DNA of 64,000 nucleotides from Gammaproteobacteria bacterium (GTDB lineage: Bacteria > Pseudomonadota > Gammaproteobacteria > VBWC01), in the NCBI GenBank assembly GCA_023266115.1, contig JAHFRU010000013.1:19904-83903 (forward strand), written 5' to 3'. The notes under the pieces were generated by a model, which ran no database searches, had not been told where the DNA came from, and worked only from the letters and a program-made list of their open reading frames with translations. This document shows, one piece after another, positions 19,540 through 29,067 of this stretch (its first letter is position 1; the number at the start of each line of letters is the position of its first letter). The translations under genes and the position numbers were made by a program.

Positions 19540-20877
19540 TTATTGCCGCTCAAACAAGGCGATCGATTCCACGTGCGACGTATGCGGAAACATATCCATG
19601 ACGCCGGCGCTAATCAACCGGTAACCCTGATTCGCCACCAGCTCACCGGCATCGCGCGCAAGCGTCGCGGTGTCACAGGACACATAGACGATGCGCGAGG
19701 CACTGATCGCCGACATACCGGACACAACGTCCCACGCCCCCGAGCGCGGCGGATCGAGCAGCACCTTGTCGGGCGACAGCCCCTTAAAGCGTTTCATGAC
19801 GCCGTCGACCGCCAGATTCTCCATCAGGAAGCCTGCGTTGGTAATTTCGTTCTCGCGGGCATTGTCGCGCGCTTTCAGCACCAGACGCGCGTCGCCCTCG
19901 ACGCCGGTTAGCCGCCCGGTGGTGCGCGCCAACGGCAACGAAAAATTTCCTATGCCGCAAAACAGATCGAGCACATGCTCATGAGTCCCGGGCGCAAGCA
20001 GTTCGACCGCTCGCGCAATCATACGGTGATTGATGTCGGCATTGACCTGCGTGAAATCGCTCGGCTCGAAGCGCATCGCCAACCCGTACTCCTCCAGCCG
20101 GTAGAACAGTGACGAGTCTTGTGGCCATAGTGGTTTTATAGTGTCAACGCCGCCGGATTGCAGGTAGATATGAAACTGATGCTGCTTGCCGAACTCGACG
20201 AGTTTGGCGCTGTCCGCCGCATCAAGCGCGACGAGGTGGCGTACCACGATCGCCGCGGCGTTGTCGGCGACGGCCACTTCCAGTTGCGCGACTTGATCGT
20301 AAGCCTTGAGGGACGCAACCAGTTCCCGCAGCTCAACGATACGCTCGCCGATACGCGGGTCGAGCACCGGGCACCGCTCGATCTCGGTAATGAACGAGTT
20401 GCGCTTTTCCCGGAAACCAACAAGCAGCGCGTTTTTTTTACGGACGAAGCGGACGCCGAGTCGCGCCTTGCGCCGATAGCCCCAGGCAGGCCCGGTTATC
20501 GGCGCCAGCACTTGATCGGGAATTACGTGACCGATGCGGTCGAGGTTATCGAGCAAGGTCTGCTGTTTGTGCGCTACCTGTCCCTGGCTACTCAGGTGCT
20601 GCAGACTGCAACCGCCACACCGCTCAAAATATTCGCACCCTGGCACGACGCGATCCACGGAGGCGCGGACGATCTCCACTACCCGTCCTTCATCGTAACG
20701 CCGACTGCGCGCACGATACTCAACCAGCACCTGCTCACCGGGTAACGCACCGTCGATGAACAGTGTCTTGCCATCGACCTGAGCGACACCCCGGCCGTCA
20801 TGGGCAAGCGACCGCACCTCGGTAACAACTGGCTCCGGCAGGGGTCGTTTGCGGCTGCGCCCGGTAGTCACCGGCAT
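19540..20877 (-). CDS. rlmD: 23S rRNA (uracil-1939-C5)-methyltransferase RlmD
   Basis: An N-terminal TRAM domain (TEVRSLAHDGRGVAQVDGK, FIDGALPGE) is followed by iron-sulfur cysteines (CEYFERCGGC plus a later CPV). The methyltransferase core has DLFCGIGNFSLPLA for AdoMet and VYVSCDTATLARD with the catalytic Cys near the end. Start chosen at ATG 20877 because upstream in-frame residues lie in or beside the preceding gene and do not resemble RlmD N-termini. Confidence 0.94.
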   Translation of the reverse strand: MPVTTGRSRKRPLPEPVVTEVRSLAHDGRGVAQVDGKTLFIDGALPGEQVLVEYRARSRRYDEGRVVEIVRASVDRVVPGCEYFERCGGCSLQHLSSQGQVAHKQQTLLDNLDRIGHVIPDQVLAPITGPAWGYRRKARLGVRFVRKKNALLVGFREKRNSFITEIERCPVLDPRIGERIVELRELVASLKAYDQVAQLEVAVADNAAAIVVRHLVALDAADSAKLVEFGKQHQFHIYLQSGGVDTIKPLWPQDSSLFYRLEEYGLAMRFEPSDFTQVNADINHRMIARAVELLAPGTHEHVLDLFCGIGNFSLPLARTTGRLTGVEGDARLVLKARDNARENEITNAGFLMENLAVDGVMKRFKGLSPDKVLLDPPRSGAWDVVSGMSAISASRIVYVSCDTATLARDAGELVANQGYRLISAGVMDMFPHTSHVESIALFERQ

Positions 20878-20888
20878 CCGGAGGTGCT

Positions 20889-21674
20889 CTAGCCCAGTTT
20901 GCCGTGATCCCATGCCCGCAAAAACTCCGTAAAATGGGGTTGAGTCATCTTTTCCAGTTCTTCCCGAACCACGCCACATTCCTTTTGATACTGATCGGCG
21001 GTCAACTGATCACGAATCAATTGATAGCGTAGGTAGATCAGGTAGGTATTCAATACGTCGACCTCGCAATAACTGCGTATATCGTTAATCTTTCCTTGCT
21101 GATAACTATCCCAGACATGCGCGCCGCCAATACCGATTTTGCCGGGAAACCCCAGCAAGATAGCGATTTCATTCAGTGGTGCACTGGCCCGCCCCTGATA
21201 GGCAGCCAACACGTCCATTAAATCGGTGTGACGTGCATGATAACGATTGAGGTAGTTGTTCCAGCGGAAATCCTTATCGTCATCTCCGGTATCCCAGTAG
21301 CGCCGCCCGGCGACGCCATGCAACAGCGCGCGATAGTGCATGACCGGCAGGTCGAAAGACGCGCCGTTCCATGACACCAGCGTTGGCAAAAACCGGTCGA
21401 TACCATCGAAAAATCGTTGTATCAGCTCCCGCTCGTCGGACTCGGGCTCGCCCAGCGACCAGACCTTGAACGCGTCGCGCGACCGTAACACCGCCGAGAT
21501 GGCCACGATACGATGCAGGTGGGGTTTAAGAAACTCGGACTCGCCGGTTTCCTGGCGCCGCCGGTGGTACATGACGTTGGCGACATCGGCGTCGCTGAGC
21601 CCTTCGAGATCGTACAGGTGACGGCCTGTCGCCACGTCCGGCACGGTTTCAATATCAAACACCAGAACATTCAT
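20889..21674 (-). CDS. Predicted 3'-5' exonuclease, PolB-like DEDD family
   Basis: The protein begins MNVLVFDIETVPD, giving the first acidic motif (DxE). Motif II is WNGASFDLPVMHYR, and motif III lies in YCEVDVLNTYLIYLRY. This matches the family of free-standing exonuclease domains related to DNA polymerase B proofreading. It should cut single-stranded DNA or RNA ends; no specific role is established. Start placed at ATG 21674 (AGGG just upstream), not the GTG at 21698. It precedes rlmD by 11 bases. Confidence 0.88.
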   Translation of the reverse strand: MNVLVFDIETVPDVATGRHLYDLEGLSDADVANVMYHRRRQETGESEFLKPHLHRIVAISAVLRSRDAFKVWSLGEPESDERELIQRFFDGIDRFLPTLVSWNGASFDLPVMHYRALLHGVAGRRYWDTGDDDKDFRWNNYLNRYHARHTDLMDVLAAYQGRASAPLNEIAILLGFPGKIGIGGAHVWDSYQQGKINDIRSYCEVDVLNTYLIYLRYQLIRDQLTADQYQKECGVVREELEKMTQPHFTEFLRAWDHGKLG

Positions 21675-21728
21675 ACCCTGCACCGTAACGGTTGACACGA
21701 ACCCGGCGTCGAGATGCCGGGCCCGACG

Positions 21729-22655
21729 CTATGCCGGAAAAACCCCGGTGGACAGATAGCGATCGCCGCGATCGCAGACTATCGTGACGATGACCGCGTG
21801 CTCGACCTCGCGCGACAGGCGCAGTGCAGCACTGATCGCGCCGCCCGATGAGATGCCGGCGAATATACCCTCTTCTGCAGCCAGCGCCCGCGTCGTCTCC
21901 ACTGCCTCGTCCTCACTGACGTCGATGATCCGGTCGACATACGACGCATCATATATACGCGGCAGATAAGCCTTCGGCCAACGGCGGATACCCGGGATGC
22001 AGGCCCCCTCGATCGGCTGCACACCGACAATCTGAATCGCAGAATTTTTCTCTTTCAAATAGCGTGACACCCCCATGATCGTTCCGGTAGTACCCATCGA
22101 ACTGACGAAGTGGGTGATCTTGCCGCGGGTGTCGCGCCATATCTCGGGTCCGGTGCTCTCGTAGTGCGCTCGCGGATTATCCTGATTCGAGAACTGGTCC
22201 AGCACCTTGCCCTTGCCCTCCGCCGCCATCGCCCTAGCGAGGTCAATCGCGGCCTCCATGCTGCCTTCTTTCGGCGTCAGGACTATTTCGGCGCCGAAAG
22301 CCTTCATCACCGCGCGCCGCTCGATGCTCATATGTTCCGGCATGACGAGAATCATCCGGTAACCCTTGACCGCCGCGGCCATAGCCAGCGCGATGCCGGT
22401 ATTCCCGCTGGTCGGCTCAATCAAGGTATCGCCGGGGGCAATGTCACCACGCGCCTCGGCGTGCCGGATCATGCTGAGCGCCGGTCGGTCCTTGACCGAG
22501 CCGGCCGGGTTATTACCTTCCAGCTTCGCCATAATGATGTTAGACGTCTGACCGGGCAGGCGCTGCAACCTGACCAGCGGCGTATTACCGACAAAGCTTT
22601 CCAGCGTCGGAAACTCGCCGCTCAACGATATTGTGTTCTGGGAGTTCGATCGCAC
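21729..22655 (-). CDS. cysM: Cysteine synthase B
   Basis: A PLP enzyme of the O-acetylserine sulfhydrylase family. Visible are FVGNTPLVRLQRLPG, NPAGSVKDRPA with the PLP lysine, EPTSGNTGIALA for the phosphate and substrate loop, and GISSGGAISAAL near the C-terminus. The VGNTPLVRLQRLP version and 308 residues fit CysM (sulfide or thiosulfate as donor) better than CysK. Start is a GTG. A TAGAAT at 22716-22721 on this strand is a possible -10 box. It marks the edge of the housekeeping region beside the polysaccharide locus. Confidence 0.93.
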   Translation of the reverse strand: MRSNSQNTISLSGEFPTLESFVGNTPLVRLQRLPGQTSNIIMAKLEGNNPAGSVKDRPALSMIRHAEARGDIAPGDTLIEPTSGNTGIALAMAAAVKGYRMILVMPEHMSIERRAVMKAFGAEIVLTPKEGSMEAAIDLARAMAAEGKGKVLDQFSNQDNPRAHYESTGPEIWRDTRGKITHFVSSMGTTGTIMGVSRYLKEKNSAIQIVGVQPIEGACIPGIRRWPKAYLPRIYDASYVDRIIDVSEDEAVETTRALAAEEGIFAGISSGGAISAALRLSREVEHAVIVTIVCDRGDRYLSTGVFPA

Positions 22656-22796
22656 GGCTTTCCGGTACTGTTCACGTTACTGGCGCCTGACCGCCGCAAC
22701 GACGATCAAAACGGCATTCTACCGCACCAGATGCGGGTTTAATACCTGACCATGCAGCGATTTCCCGCCTTCGATGCGCGACTTGCGGCAGCGATA

Positions 22797-23726
22797 TCAA
22801 CCAGAGGCTCGAGACTTGTCCGGTGCGGGCACCGCTGCCGCGGTGTCTGGGATGGGGAGTAGGCTGCCAAGATAACGACGAAACCCGTCTTTTAATACCG
22901 GATGCTGTAGCGCATATTCGACGGTAGCCTTGAGATAACCCAGTTTGTCGCCGCAGTCGTAACGCTTGCCGTGGAACCGGTAGGCATAGACCTTTTCTTC
23001 CGCTAACAAACGCGCGATGGCATCGGTCAGCTGGATCTCGCCACCGGCTCCGCGCCTGGTTTGTTCAAGCATCTGAAAAATCCTTGGCGTCAGGATATAA
23101 CGCCCCACCACACCAAGATCGGACGGGGCATCGCTCGGCCGTGGTTTCTCAACGATACTATCCATCTCATAAAGACGCTCGCTGATCTCGCGTGCTTTCA
23201 CAATGCCATATTTATCGGTCTCGTCCGGCGACACTTGTTCGACGCCTAGCACACTGCATCCGCGCTGATCGTAAATCTCGACCATTTGCCGCAGGCAACT
23301 GCGGCCGCCGCCATCGATCAGATCGTCGGCAAGGATAACCGCGAACGGATCATCCCCGACAACATCGCGTGCACATCCAACCGCATGCCCGAGACCGAGC
23401 GCCTCCGGCTGTCGCACGTAAACACACGAAACACCTTTTGGCACAACGCCGCGCAGGATTTCGAGCAGATCAAACTTGCCGCGCTTTTCCAGTTCCGATT
23501 CCATTTCGTAGTTCTTGTCGAAATGATCCTCGATAGCCCGCTTGCTGCTGCTGGTGACAAAAATCAGCTCGGTGATACCCGCCGCAATCGCTTCCTCCGC
23601 CGCATACTGGATCAAGGGCTTGTCCACGATGGGCAACATTTCCTTGGGATTGGCCTTGGTTGCAGGCAGAAACCGCGTGCCCATGCCAGCCACAGGAAAA
23701 ACCGCTTTTTTCAACTTTTGTATCAT
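22797..23726 (-). CDS. galU: UTP--glucose-1-phosphate uridylyltransferase
   Basis: The N-terminal KAVFPVAGMGTRFLPATKA and EMLPIVDKPLIQY motifs are diagnostic. The full-length protein (309 residues) makes UDP-glucose, precursor of many surface sugars. The ATG overlaps the stop of the wbpM-like gene by four bases, so it belongs to the same transcript. It is the last gene of the 39-kb locus; no terminator hairpin with a U-run was seen in the 141 bases before cysM. Confidence 0.96.
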   Translation of the reverse strand: MIQKLKKAVFPVAGMGTRFLPATKANPKEMLPIVDKPLIQYAAEEAIAAGITELIFVTSSSKRAIEDHFDKNYEMESELEKRGKFDLLEILRGVVPKGVSCVYVRQPEALGLGHAVGCARDVVGDDPFAVILADDLIDGGGRSCLRQMVEIYDQRGCSVLGVEQVSPDETDKYGIVKAREISERLYEMDSIVEKPRPSDAPSDLGVVGRYILTPRIFQMLEQTRRGAGGEIQLTDAIARLLAEEKVYAYRFHGKRYDCGDKLGYLKATVEYALQHPVLKDGFRRYLGSLLPIPDTAAAVPAPDKSRASG

Positions 23727-25606
23727 GCCTGCACAACTCCCTGCGGACGCGGTAACGGTATAACGTTGTCACGCCCGTTCATATCAGCCTGACTCATCTC
23801 AGGCACCATCACTTTTAACAGCGCCCGTGCCGTCTCTTCATCGTACTGGCGGCACGCATTCTCCAGTTGCTCCAGTCTGTCGTTGAGCGCGTTCCAGTCG
23901 GTCTCACGGGAATGCGCGAGCAAAATCTTCTCATGAGACGTCGCAGAAAAACTCTCCTGCGAGTAGAACAGCTCTTCATACAACTTCTCGCCAGGCCGCA
24001 GCCCGACATAGACAATATCGACATCCTCGCCGGGAACCTTGCCGGATAGACGGATCATCTGCTCGGCCAGATAACGGATCTTGACGGACTCACCCATGTT
24101 CAGCACGAAGATCTCGCCGCCGTTGCCCATGACGCTGGCCTGCAGAATCAGTTGCGATGCCTCCGCGATCGTCATGAAATAGCGCGTCACTTCCGGGTGC
24201 GTGACCGTGACCGGTCCGCCTGACTCGATTTGCCGCTTGAACAGTGGTACCACGCTTCCGGCGGAACCCAGTACATTGCCGAATCGCACCGTCAGAAACC
24301 GCGTCTTCGAGCGCCTGCTTAGGGTCTGACACAGGATTTCCGCAATCCGCTTGGTCGCACCCATCACGTTCGCCGGGTTGACCGCCTTGTCCGTCGAAAC
24401 CATGACAAACGTGGTGCAACCGTATTTGTCGGCGGCAACGGCAAGGTTTCTGGTGCCGAAAATGTTGTTGCGCGACGCCGCGCGAACCTGTTCTTCGAGC
24501 ATCGGCACATGCTTGTACGCGGCCGCGTGGAAAACTATCGATGGACGGTGATCGCGGAACACACGATCGACGCAGGCGGGATCGCATATATCACCGAGCC
24601 GGGCATGCAGGATCAACCCAGGAAATTTTTCCCTGAGTTCTGTCTCGATCGAGTAGAGCGCGAATTCGCTCTGCTCCAGTATGATCAACGCCTGCGGCCC
24701 AAGCCTCGCGATCTGCCTGCACAGCTCGGAACCGATCGATCCTCCCCCGCCGCTGACCAGCACCACCTTGCCCGCAAGCCCCTGGCTGATACGTCTCCAG
24801 TCCAGGGTCACCGGTTCCCTGCCGAGCAAATCCTCAATCGCCACCTCACGCAATGCCTTCACGACCGGGCCGCCGGAGACAAGATCCTGTAATCTGGGCA
24901 ACGTTCGGAACGGCACTCCGGTTTTTTCACACAGTTCGACAACCTGGCGCATCTGCGTGTTGGTCGCCGAAGGTAACGCGATCACAATGATGTCGATGTC
25001 AATATGACTAATGACATCGCCGATGTCGGTGATGCGGCCGAGGACCGGGATGCCGTGCACCTTTGCGCCATGGAGCCGCGCGTCATCATCGAGGAATCCG
25101 ATCACAACGCAACTCACATCGCGCCGCATCTCGCGCGCCAGCATCTCGCCCGCCCGTCCCGCGCCGAGTATAAGTACGCGCTGCCTGCCCGATACTCTCT
25201 GCAGATTCAACCCGTGATCCTTCCACATCCGGTATATCAACCGTGGCGACCCAAGGAGAAACACCAGAAACACCGGGTATAACAACAACGACGTACGCGG
25301 CACACCGTCCAGACGGTTGTAGATAAACAATGCGAGACTTACGGCCAATGCGCCTAGAAACGCCGCGCGGATGATATTCCACAGGTCCGGGATGCTCGCA
25401 AATCGCCACACGCCACGATAGAGTCGGGTCCACCAGAGTATGGCGCCCTGAATCGTGATCACCAGAGCAAGCATCTGGAGCAACGGCTGCCAACCAAGGT
25501 GTTGAAAGGAGAAGTTATAGCGGGAGAGATATGCGAGAGCGAACGCGATACCCACCATGAAAAGATCGTGGGCAATAACGGCCAGGCGGCGATTGGGAAA
25601 TCTCAT
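23723..25606 (-). CDS. WbpM/PglF-type UDP-N-acetylhexosamine 4,6-dehydratase
   Basis: Four N-terminal membrane spans are followed by a first Rossmann segment (VLILGAGRAGEMLAREM, about residue 145) and a catalytic short-chain dehydrogenase domain (VVLVSGGGGSIGSELC, then MVSTDKAVNPANVMGATKR). The Met in place of Tyr in the MxxxK motif is a hallmark of the large membrane-bound inverting or retaining C6 dehydratases. It makes the 4-keto-6-deoxy intermediate on the way to UDP-QuiNAc or UDP-FucNAc. The order reductase-like, WbpL-like, WbpM-like copies wbpV-wbpL-wbpM of P. aeruginosa. A separate promoter appears in the 242-base gap upstream. Confidence 0.93.
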   Translation of the reverse strand: MRFPNRRLAVIAHDLFMVGIAFALAYLSRYNFSFQHLGWQPLLQMLALVITIQGAILWWTRLYRGVWRFASIPDLWNIIRAAFLGALAVSLALFIYNRLDGVPRTSLLLYPVFLVFLLGSPRLIYRMWKDHGLNLQRVSGRQRVLILGAGRAGEMLAREMRRDVSCVVIGFLDDDARLHGAKVHGIPVLGRITDIGDVISHIDIDIIVIALPSATNTQMRQVVELCEKTGVPFRTLPRLQDLVSGGPVVKALREVAIEDLLGREPVTLDWRRISQGLAGKVVLVSGGGGSIGSELCRQIARLGPQALIILEQSEFALYSIETELREKFPGLILHARLGDICDPACVDRVFRDHRPSIVFHAAAYKHVPMLEEQVRAASRNNIFGTRNLAVAADKYGCTTFVMVSTDKAVNPANVMGATKRIAEILCQTLSRRSKTRFLTVRFGNVLGSAGSVVPLFKRQIESGGPVTVTHPEVTRYFMTIAEASQLILQASVMGNGGEIFVLNMGESVKIRYLAEQMIRLSGKVPGEDVDIVYVGLRPGEKLYEELFYSQESFSATSHEKILLAHSRETDWNALNDRLEQLENACRQYDEETARALLKVMVPEMSQADMNGRDNVIPLPRPQGVVQA

Positions 25607-25701
25607 CAGTTCTTGTTATCTTTCATCGGCGATGATGCAACGGATCCATGCTGCCTGTCCCGGCGTTCCCCTGACAAGCAGTTATCCGCAGGGTGATGTG
25701 G

Positions 25702-25728
25702 AGTATACCACTTCTCCCCCCGGGACAA
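25702..25728 (-). promoter_or_regulatory. Possible internal promoter for the wbpM-like gene and galU
   Basis: On the minus strand an extended -10 (TGGTATACT, 25702-25710) lies 15 bases after TTGTCC (25723-25728). The TG dinucleotide compensates for the short spacer. It sits in the only sizeable gap (25607-25848) at this end of the locus, about 100 bases before the wbpM-like ATG. That gap holds no credible gene. Confidence 0.5.
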
Positions 25729-25848
25729 TGCCCGCGCGAGCAGCGGCGAACCGGGGAGTCATCGCGAACATCGGCCTGATGCCTGCCGGATGTTCGGATT
25801 CCGTCCGACACCAGATGGAATCCGGTGATTGCGCTAATCTGTAATGAG

Positions 25849-26904
25849 CTATCCTCCCGGAGCCTTGCGGGAATATCTGCCGCTCGGCGGAAAACAAGCC
25901 TCGACGCGATGCACCCCGGCTATCGCCGCGATATACACCACCACCACGCCGCCAAGTATAAGCCATTGAACCGCTGCGGGCGCATTAACCGCGACAATCG
26001 CCGTGAAACCACATACGATCATTAATGCGTATTCCCACAGTACGGCTCGCCGATGGCTCCAGCCCGCTTGCACCAAGCGCTGGTAATAATGCCTACGATG
26101 CGCCTGCCAGACCCGTTCCCGCTTCACGAGGCGACGTCCCAGCGTTACTGACGCATCGACGATGAACGGTGAAAAAACCAGCGCGGTTATCCACAGTGGA
26201 AACACGCCCTGCCGGTCTGCCCACAAACCCATCGTGGCCGCCAGCAGGCCGAGCGTTGACGAACCGGTATCGCCCATAAAAATCCGGGCCGGAGGGAAGT
26301 TAAGGATCAGAAATCCTCCGGCCGCTGCGGCAATCACCCAGTTCATCGAGGCAAAGTAACTGTCACCCGCGAGATATCCAAGCGTACCCAGCGTACCAAA
26401 CCCCAACACAGCCATACCGCCCGAAAAACCGTCCATACCATCCATAAAATTGTAGAGATTGGTCATCCACACGCCGAACAGCACGGTCAGCACAAGCGCT
26501 GCCTCCGGTGCGACTTCCAATTGCAATCCCGGCAACCGGATTGTATCCAGGCCGAGCCCGCCTTGAATCAACAGCACGACGGCGATGATATGAACTGCAA
26601 GGCGCACACCGGCAGACAAATCAAAGCGGTCGTCGATAACGGATACAATACCGACCGCCAGTGCCGACGTGCCGATCCACATTATTTTATCGTGAATACC
26701 GCTATGCGTAACGACAATCATCATACCGAAAACCAAGCCTAACCATATTCCGAGTCCTCCTGTGCGCGGTGTCGGAACGTTATGCAGTGATCGCTCATTG
26801 GGTTGATCCAATATTTGCCAACCGCCATTGAAACGGCACAAGAACCGGGTCGTCACGAAGGCAACCACGAGCGCAAGCGCAACAGCAGATAAAGCAATGC
26901 TCAT
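25849..26904 (-). CDS. WecA/WbpL-like undecaprenyl-phosphate sugar-1-phosphate transferase
   Basis: About ten membrane spans carry the polyprenyl-phosphate transferase motifs: VSVIDDRFDLS (Mg2+-binding DDxxD region), NLYNFMDGMDGFSGG, and FMGDTGSSTLG. The cytoplasmic HRRHYYQRLVQAGWSHRRAV loop matches the HxHH-type substrate loop. It starts repeat-unit synthesis by moving an N-acetylhexosamine phosphate to the lipid carrier. With WbpV- and WbpM-like neighbours, QuiNAc or FucNAc is the likely first sugar; GlcNAc is the alternative. Confidence 0.92.
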   Translation of the reverse strand: MSIALSAVALALVVAFVTTRFLCRFNGGWQILDQPNERSLHNVPTPRTGGLGIWLGLVFGMMIVVTHSGIHDKIMWIGTSALAVGIVSVIDDRFDLSAGVRLAVHIIAVVLLIQGGLGLDTIRLPGLQLEVAPEAALVLTVLFGVWMTNLYNFMDGMDGFSGGMAVLGFGTLGTLGYLAGDSYFASMNWVIAAAAGGFLILNFPPARIFMGDTGSSTLGLLAATMGLWADRQGVFPLWITALVFSPFIVDASVTLGRRLVKRERVWQAHRRHYYQRLVQAGWSHRRAVLWEYALMIVCGFTAIVAVNAPAAVQWLILGGVVVVYIAAIAGVHRVEACFPPSGRYSRKAPGG

Positions 26905-26927
26905 GAAGGTTATGTTGGCATAGCGGA

Positions 26928-27923
26928 TTAATTCCGGCGCCGCGCCAGAAAGTCCTCAGCCGTCTGTCTCAAGGCCTCGTCGACGCTGACTGGCGGCTGC
27001 CAATGCAGCACTTCCCTCACTTTACTCGAGTCAACCTGCAACGTTCCAAGCAAACGCTCGGCCATCGCTCGTCTCCCGATCAGCGCCGCTCCCGACTTCA
27101 GAAACCACACCGGCACCGGAAACAACCGCGCGTGCACACCCAGCGCCACCGACATTCGGTTAAGCAATTCCGTCGTTGAAAGATCTTCGTTGTCACTTAC
27201 CAGAAAAATCTGGTTTGCCGCCGCCGGGTGATCGAGACATACGACAATCAGATCGACAAGATTGGCCAGCGCCACAAGGCTGCGTTTGTTATGCACCGCA
27301 CCCATGGGCAAAGGAACACCTTTGTAAAGCCAGCGGATCATACTCAGGAAATTCGCCTTGACACCTGGCCCATAAACAAGCGGCGAGCGAATAATGACCA
27401 CGGCCATATCGGTCTCGGACGCGATCCTGCGTAATCCGGTTTCGGCTTCCAGCTTGCTCACCCCATACGCATCCCTCGGCGCCAGCGTATCGGTCTCTGT
27501 GTACGGAAACTGCGACACCCAATCGGAAGACCGTTGCCCTGTAGAAACATAGCAACCCTCTCCGTGTACCTTCACAGAACTCAGGAATACAAATCGCTTG
27601 ACCCCGGCCACCGCCGCCGCGCGCGCCAGACTCAAGGTACCTGCCACATTGACGCGACGAAACTCTGCCAGCGGATCCGTAACGCTGTCTCGCATGACAT
27701 GCACGCGCGCACCGAGATGAATAACGGCGTCCACGCCTTCCAACGTATGCTGCCACGGTGTGTCAGGCCCTAACTCGCCAATAACCGCCGTTTCGACCTC
27801 CGGTGGGAACCGCGCCGAATCGAATCGCACGGCAGCGCGCACATGATACCGTGCATCGACAGCCAATCTGGCTATCACGCCGGCGGCGACGAATCCGGTA
27901 GCACCGGTGACCAGTACCTTCAA
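26928..27923 (-). CDS. WbpV-like NAD-dependent epimerase/reductase
   Basis: An extended short-chain dehydrogenase with GATGFVAAG (7-15) for NAD(P) and YGVSKLEAE holding the catalytic Tyr-Lys pair. The family includes 4-keto-sugar reductases (WbpV, WbpK) and UDP-sugar epimerases. Placement between a glycosyltransferase and the WbpL/WbpM-like genes supports reduction of the WbpM product to UDP-QuiNAc or UDP-FucNAc. Translation starts at a TTG overlapping the upstream stop (TTGA), with GGAGG before it. Confidence 0.87.
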   Translation of the reverse strand: MKVLVTGATGFVAAGVIARLAVDARYHVRAAVRFDSARFPPEVETAVIGELGPDTPWQHTLEGVDAVIHLGARVHVMRDSVTDPLAEFRRVNVAGTLSLARAAAVAGVKRFVFLSSVKVHGEGCYVSTGQRSSDWVSQFPYTETDTLAPRDAYGVSKLEAETGLRRIASETDMAVVIIRSPLVYGPGVKANFLSMIRWLYKGVPLPMGAVHNKRSLVALANLVDLIVVCLDHPAAANQIFLVSDNEDLSTTELLNRMSVALGVHARLFPVPVWFLKSGAALIGRRAMAERLLGTLQVDSSKVREVLHWQPPVSVDEALRQTAEDFLARRRN

Positions 27924-29053
27924 GAACCGTCCTCCGCATACAGCGCGAGCGTTTCGCGAATCACCTGGCGCAAGCCGAACTCTCGTTCAGCGCGTGCCCG
28001 TCCGCTCACCCCCATCCGCCGGCGCAGCCCGGAATCGCCGATCAACCGGATAAGGCTAGCCACCAGCCGCTCCACATCACGCGGCGGCACCAGCATTCCA
28101 TTGTCATCATGACGCACAATCTCCCGGCAACCCGGCATGTCAGTGGTAACGATGGGTCGGCCCGCCGCAGCAGCCTCGATCAGCGACTTCGGAATACCCT
28201 CGCCATAATAGGAAGGCAGGCAGACGATATGACTTTGCGCCAGTGCTTCCGGCATGTTATTCACCCAGCCCCGGCACTCAACAACTCCTTCGCGGACCCA
28301 CGTTTCAACCTGAGCGGATGGAACCGACGACGGATTGGCTTCGTCCGGCGCACCGATCAGTACGAATCGCGCCGGTATTCCCCGGTTCCGGATACGCCGC
28401 GCGGCCTCTACGAATTCGCCGACACCCTTGTCCCACAGCAGCCGCGCCGGCAATATCACGGTGGGCTTGCCGACCGGTTCGGGTTGCGGCACAAATTGCT
28501 CAAGATCGACGCCCGATCCGGCAATCCTTCGGATCCCTGCTTCCGGAACTCCAAGTTTAATTAGTACGCGCTGGTCATCAGGGTTCTGCACGAGCGTGAT
28601 GCCAGACCGCAATACTTGCCCGAGTGCCACACGTACCGCGGGTTTAATCCATCGCGCAAGCCCGGCCGAGGAAGCGAACAACCATCCCAGGCCCGCAAGC
28701 GCATTCACTCTGTGCGGCACGCGCGCGAGACGCGCCGCAATGCTCCCGTACAACACCGGCTTAATGGCGACGTGATGCACAATATCGGGCCGCTCCCGCA
28801 TGTACAATGCCGCGAGCCTGGCCAGCGTCCAAAGCTCAACGATCGGATTCATTCCGCTACGCGAATTCTCGAACGGGATCAGCCTGAGGCCAGCATTGCG
28901 AATCGCATCTCCGCATTCCGATACGCGCGTTATCACGCTGACGTCGTATCCCGCTTCACATGCCGCGACAGCGAGAGGAAGACGATGCGACACAAAATAC
29001 CAATCCTCTGTCACATAAAAGAACAGCTTCTTTCGGCTGCCATCTTTCACCAT
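27920..29053 (-). CDS. Glycosyltransferase family 4 (PglA-like)
   Basis: GT-B fold enzyme. The N-terminal KKLFFYVTEDWYFVSHRLPLA is characteristic of a set of O-antigen and N-glycan transferases (PglA-like). The C-terminal nucleotide-sugar site shows SYYGEGIPKSLIEAAAAGRPIVTTD, including the conserved E...E. It probably adds the second sugar after the WbpL-like initiation. Donor and acceptor are not readable from sequence. Confidence 0.9.
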   Translation of the reverse strand: MVKDGSRKKLFFYVTEDWYFVSHRLPLAVAACEAGYDVSVITRVSECGDAIRNAGLRLIPFENSRSGMNPIVELWTLARLAALYMRERPDIVHHVAIKPVLYGSIAARLARVPHRVNALAGLGWLFASSAGLARWIKPAVRVALGQVLRSGITLVQNPDDQRVLIKLGVPEAGIRRIAGSGVDLEQFVPQPEPVGKPTVILPARLLWDKGVGEFVEAARRIRNRGIPARFVLIGAPDEANPSSVPSAQVETWVREGVVECRGWVNNMPEALAQSHIVCLPSYYGEGIPKSLIEAAAAGRPIVTTDMPGCREIVRHDDNGMLVPPRDVERLVASLIRLIGDSGLRRRMGVSGRARAEREFGLRQVIRETLALYAEDGS

Positions 29054-29067
29054 CTTGAACAGAACTC

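Noticed and set aside
22706..22730. Inverted repeat CCGCA-ccaga-TGCGG upstream of cysM as a terminator
   Set aside because: Arms are only five bases and no U-run follows on the minus strand; it overlaps a possible cysM promoter instead.
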